From Planctomycetes bacterium RBG_16_41_13 (lineage in GTDB: Bacteria; Planctomycetota; Brocadiia; Brocadiales; Brocadiaceae): DNA of 6,638 nt. The DNA is taken from contig MHYI01000048.1 in NCBI GenBank assembly GCA_001828295.1, positions 1,831 to 8,468 on the forward strand. The letters are read 5' to 3'. A program made the position numbers and the translations under genes. Below, in pieces: positions 4,589-6,638 of this stretch. The notes beneath the pieces were generated by a model. The model saw nothing but the letters and a program-made list of their open reading frames with translations. It made no database searches and was not told where the DNA came from. Every line of letters starts with the position of its first letter. Positions within the stretch are counted from its first letter, which is position 1.

Positions 4589-5671
4589 ATGGACATAGAC
4601 TATTTGAGAAAAGAAATTAACGCACTGGATTCTAAAATAGTAGATTTACTCAATGAAAGAGCCAAAATCGTATTGAAAATTGGTGAGATAAAGAAGCAAA
4701 AACAGGCGCAAATCTATGTCCCAAACAGAGAGCAAGAGATATATTCACGAATTAAGTCGCAAAATAAAGGCCCTCTGACGGACGAATGTCTCGTTGCGAT
4801 ATACCGGGAACTAATGGCTGGTTCCTTGGTATTGGAAATGGCCGTTAAAGTATCATACTTGGGCCCCGAAGGAACTTTTAGCTACTTTGCCGCTAAACAG
4901 AAGTTTGGATCGTCAGTTGAATACGTTCCGGCACGGGGCATTGACGATGTTTTCAGAGACGTAGCAGGGGGAAGAAGTGATTACGGAATTGTACCAGTTG
5001 AAAATTCAACAGAAGGCAGCATAAGAGAAACACTAAACATGTTTGTGGAGTTCGATGTAAAAGTATGCGCCGAGATTATTTTGCCAATTCACCACAACTT
5101 AATGGCAAATTGCATAAAAGAGGAGATTAAAAAAGTATATTCAAAACCACAGATTTTGTCTCAATGTAAAAATTGGCTGGCAAGCAATCTTCTTCATGCT
5201 GAATTAATAGAAGTCAGTAGTAGTGCCGAGGCTGCTCGTATTGTCAGGGATGCTTCAAAATCAGGAAAAGAAGGGCAATATTATGCAGTAATAGCAAATG
5301 CAGAAATAGCACAACTGTATGGATTAAATATTCTTTTTAAGAACATAGAAGACAACCCAAACAATATAACCAGGTTTTTCGTTCTCAGCATGGAATATGG
5401 TGCACCGAGCGAGAAAGATAGGACTGCAGTAATGTGCTATATAAAAAATCGCGCAGGTGCTTTATTAGAGATACTAGAGCCTTTTAAAACTTATAATATT
5501 AATCTCACAAATATCGAGTCATTACCTACCAGAAAAAAAACGTGGGAATATTGCTTTTATCTGGATTTTGAGGGTCATGCATCGAATGAAACCGTTCAGA
5601 AAGCCCTCAAAGAGGTATCTAAAAAATGTTTTGATATGAAGATTCTGGGATCGTTTCCGAAGTGTGACTAA
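4589..5671 (+). CDS. pheA: Bifunctional chorismate mutase / prephenate dehydratase (P-protein)
   Basis: The 360-residue enzyme converts chorismate to prephenate and then to phenylpyruvate, committing carbon to phenylalanine. An AroQ-type chorismate mutase domain (about 1-85) shows LRKEINALDSKIVDLLNERA (6-25), Lys35 and NREQEI (46-51). Its likely catalytic residues are Arg7, Arg24, Lys35, Arg47 and Glu48. The prephenate dehydratase domain (about 87-268) has LGPEGTFSYFAA (91-102), IVPVENSTEGSI (134-145) and NPNNITRFFVL (256-266), with the TRF motif at 261-263. A C-terminal ACT domain (about 279-357) contains NRAGALLEILEPF (287-299) and IESLPTRKKTWEY (309-321). The usual Phe-sensing ESRP motif reads ESLP (310-313). 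The length is typical of the family. No good Shine-Dalgarno precedes the ATG; the nearest GGAA is 16 bases away, but the domain begins right at this Met. It is probably co-transcribed with tpiA 20 bp downstream. Confidence 0.96.
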   Translation: MDIDYLRKEINALDSKIVDLLNERAKIVLKIGEIKKQKQAQIYVPNREQEIYSRIKSQNKGPLTDECLVAIYRELMAGSLVLEMAVKVSYLGPEGTFSYFAAKQKFGSSVEYVPARGIDDVFRDVAGGRSDYGIVPVENSTEGSIRETLNMFVEFDVKVCAEIILPIHHNLMANCIKEEIKKVYSKPQILSQCKNWLASNLLHAELIEVSSSAEAARIVRDASKSGKEGQYYAVIANAEIAQLYGLNILFKNIEDNPNNITRFFVLSMEYGAPSEKDRTAVMCYIKNRAGALLEILEPFKTYNINLTNIESLPTRKKTWEYCFYLDFEGHASNETVQKALKEVSKKCFDMKILGSFPKCD

Positions 5672-5691
5672 GAGGACATAATTCGAAGATA

Positions 5692-6456
5692 ATGGGGAAA
5701 AAGCCTTTTATTGTGGGGAATTGGAAGATGAACCTCACACTTGCGGAAGGAGTGGAGTTTGCCAAATCGCTCGGAAATAATTTGCATGGCAAAAACGAAA
5801 TCATGTGTGGGATTTGTCCGCCATTTATATTCTTGAAAGATATTTCCAAGGTGTTAGAAGGTAGTGGAATTTGCATGGGAGCCCAGAATATTCATAGTGA
5901 AATAAATGGCGCCTATACAGGTGAAATTTCAGCATTGATGGTAAAGGAAGCAGGCTGTACGCACGTACTGATTGGTCATTCAGAACGACGACACCTCTTT
6001 GGTGAAATTGACTCGTTTATCAATGCAAAGATAAAGACAGCGCTATCTGTTAATTTAAAACCAATTTTTTGTATCGGAGAAACATTAAATGAAAGGGAGG
6101 AAGGAAGGACAAAATATGTAGTAAAAAAACAATTAAAAAACGGTTTGATGGGAATTGATAATAAATGTGTAGAACAACTCGTGATTGCCTACGAGCCTGT
6201 TTGGGCTATTGGTACAGGGAAAACGGCTTCTCCTGAGCAGGCCAATGAAGTTCATTCGTTTATCAGAGGCTTTTTGACAGATGAATATGGGAAAGACATT
6301 GCCAATAGTGTATATATTCAATATGGGGGAAGCGTTAAACCAGAAAATACAAAAGAGTTGATAGCGCAGACAGAGATCGATGGGCTTCTCGTGGGTGGCG
6401 CAAGTATTAAGTTAGAATCTTTTTTAAAAATAATTGATGCTGCATCAATTCAGTAA
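5692..6456 (+). CDS. tpiA: Triosephosphate isomerase
   Basis: A 254-residue cytosolic TIM-barrel enzyme that interconverts glyceraldehyde-3-phosphate and dihydroxyacetone phosphate in glycolysis and gluconeogenesis. All active-site parts are present: the substrate-binding Asn10 and Lys12 in VGNWKMN (8-14), the electrophile His96 in IGHSERR (94-100), and the catalytic base Glu168 in the signature AYEPVWAIGTG (166-176), which also starts the mobile loop. The phosphate is gripped by YGGSV (211-215) and VGGAS (234-238). The length is normal and the frame intact. The gene follows pheA after 20 bp. AGAGGA at 5671-5676 is rather far from the ATG and GAAGA (5685-5689) rather near, so the ribosome-binding site is mediocre. 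The start is nevertheless secure because the first beta strand begins at residue 5. Confidence 0.98.
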   Translation: MGKKPFIVGNWKMNLTLAEGVEFAKSLGNNLHGKNEIMCGICPPFIFLKDISKVLEGSGICMGAQNIHSEINGAYTGEISALMVKEAGCTHVLIGHSERRHLFGEIDSFINAKIKTALSVNLKPIFCIGETLNEREEGRTKYVVKKQLKNGLMGIDNKCVEQLVIAYEPVWAIGTGKTASPEQANEVHSFIRGFLTDEYGKDIANSVYIQYGGSVKPENTKELIAQTEIDGLLVGGASIKLESFLKIIDAASIQ

Positions 6457-6494
6457 TGTTTTAGCAAGCGGATTTTTAATATTGGGAGAGTTAC

Positions 6495-6638
6495 ATGGTA
6501 AAGGCTGAAAAGGCATTTAAGTGGGGAATTGCAATCATTTTTGTCTTTGGAATATTAAATGCATTCTATTTTTTGAATATAGTCATTGGATTAAAAATTG
6601 CATTACCCATTTTATGTGTGTTTTTGATTGGGTCTATT
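6495..6638 (+). CDS. Membrane protein of unknown function, N-terminal part
   Basis: An ATG 38 bp after tpiA, preceded by GGGAGAG (6484-6490), opens a frame that runs off the right edge after 48 codons. The peptide begins MVKAEKAFKWG, a short positively charged start. Two hydrophobic segments follow, at about 12-30 and 32-48, separated by only a Gly-Leu-Lys, which suggests an integral membrane protein with cytoplasmic N-terminus. In many bacteria tpiA is followed by secG, but the early LLQ-type pattern of SecG is not seen, so I do not name it. Same strand, short gap and good ribosome-binding site place it in the pheA-tpiA operon. Confidence 0.65.
   Translation, partial: MVKAEKAFKWGIAIIFVFGILNAFYFLNIVIGLKIALPILCVFLIGSI

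Noticed and set aside
5619..5876. 85-codon open frame on the minus strand across the pheA-tpiA junction
   Set aside because: It is antisense to two firmly identified genes, has no recognisable domain and needs no explanation beyond chance.
6133..6321. 62-codon open frame on the minus strand
   Set aside because: It is antisense to the catalytic region of tpiA, so it is a shadow frame.
6495..6638. secG by position after tpiA
   Set aside because: The visible 48 residues lack the characteristic SecG pattern, so gene order alone is not enough to name it.

Overview
The window is AT-rich bacterial chromosome with ordinary housekeeping genes and several uncharacterised small ones. The combination of a LysM/YkuD L,D-transpeptidase, a stand-alone FchA cyclohydrolase, a fused chorismate mutase-prephenate dehydratase and an AT-rich composition would fit an anammox-type planctomycete (Brocadiales). 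That assignment is an inference from gene content and protein style, not proof. There is no rRNA, tRNA, IS element, CRISPR array or phage gene, and nothing points to recent transfer.

Layout. Positions 1-119 hold the 3' end of a plus-strand gene that looks like a FeoA domain. After a short spacer with a good -35/-10 pair come a secreted LysM-YkuD L,D-transpeptidase (333-1256) and, 6 bp later, fchA (1263-1892). A four-cysteine unknown protein follows (1994-2512). A strong RNA hairpin (2598-2633) closes this plus-strand block.

A minus-strand block converges on it. In transcription order it is a NYN-domain putative nuclease (4197-3661), rnc for RNase III overlapping it by 20 bp (3680-2952), and a small, very basic, cysteine-containing unknown protein (2919-2659) with the best ribosome-binding site in the window. 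The first two suggest an RNA-processing operon; the third is the most original gene here.

A 391-bp AT-rich divergent intergenic region (4198-4588) separates this block from a second plus-strand operon. It carries a long-spaced 9-bp inverted repeat and a candidate pheA promoter with a 15-bp palindrome in its spacer. The operon is pheA (4589-5671), tpiA (5692-6456) and the start of an unidentified membrane protein (6495 to the window end).

Working together: the transpeptidase acts on the cell wall, FchA on one-carbon folate metabolism, PheA on phenylalanine synthesis, and TpiA on triose interconversion. The minus-strand operon probably acts on RNA. No complete new defence or mobile system is visible. 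The best candidate for something undescribed is the NYN / RNase III / Cys-rich protein operon.
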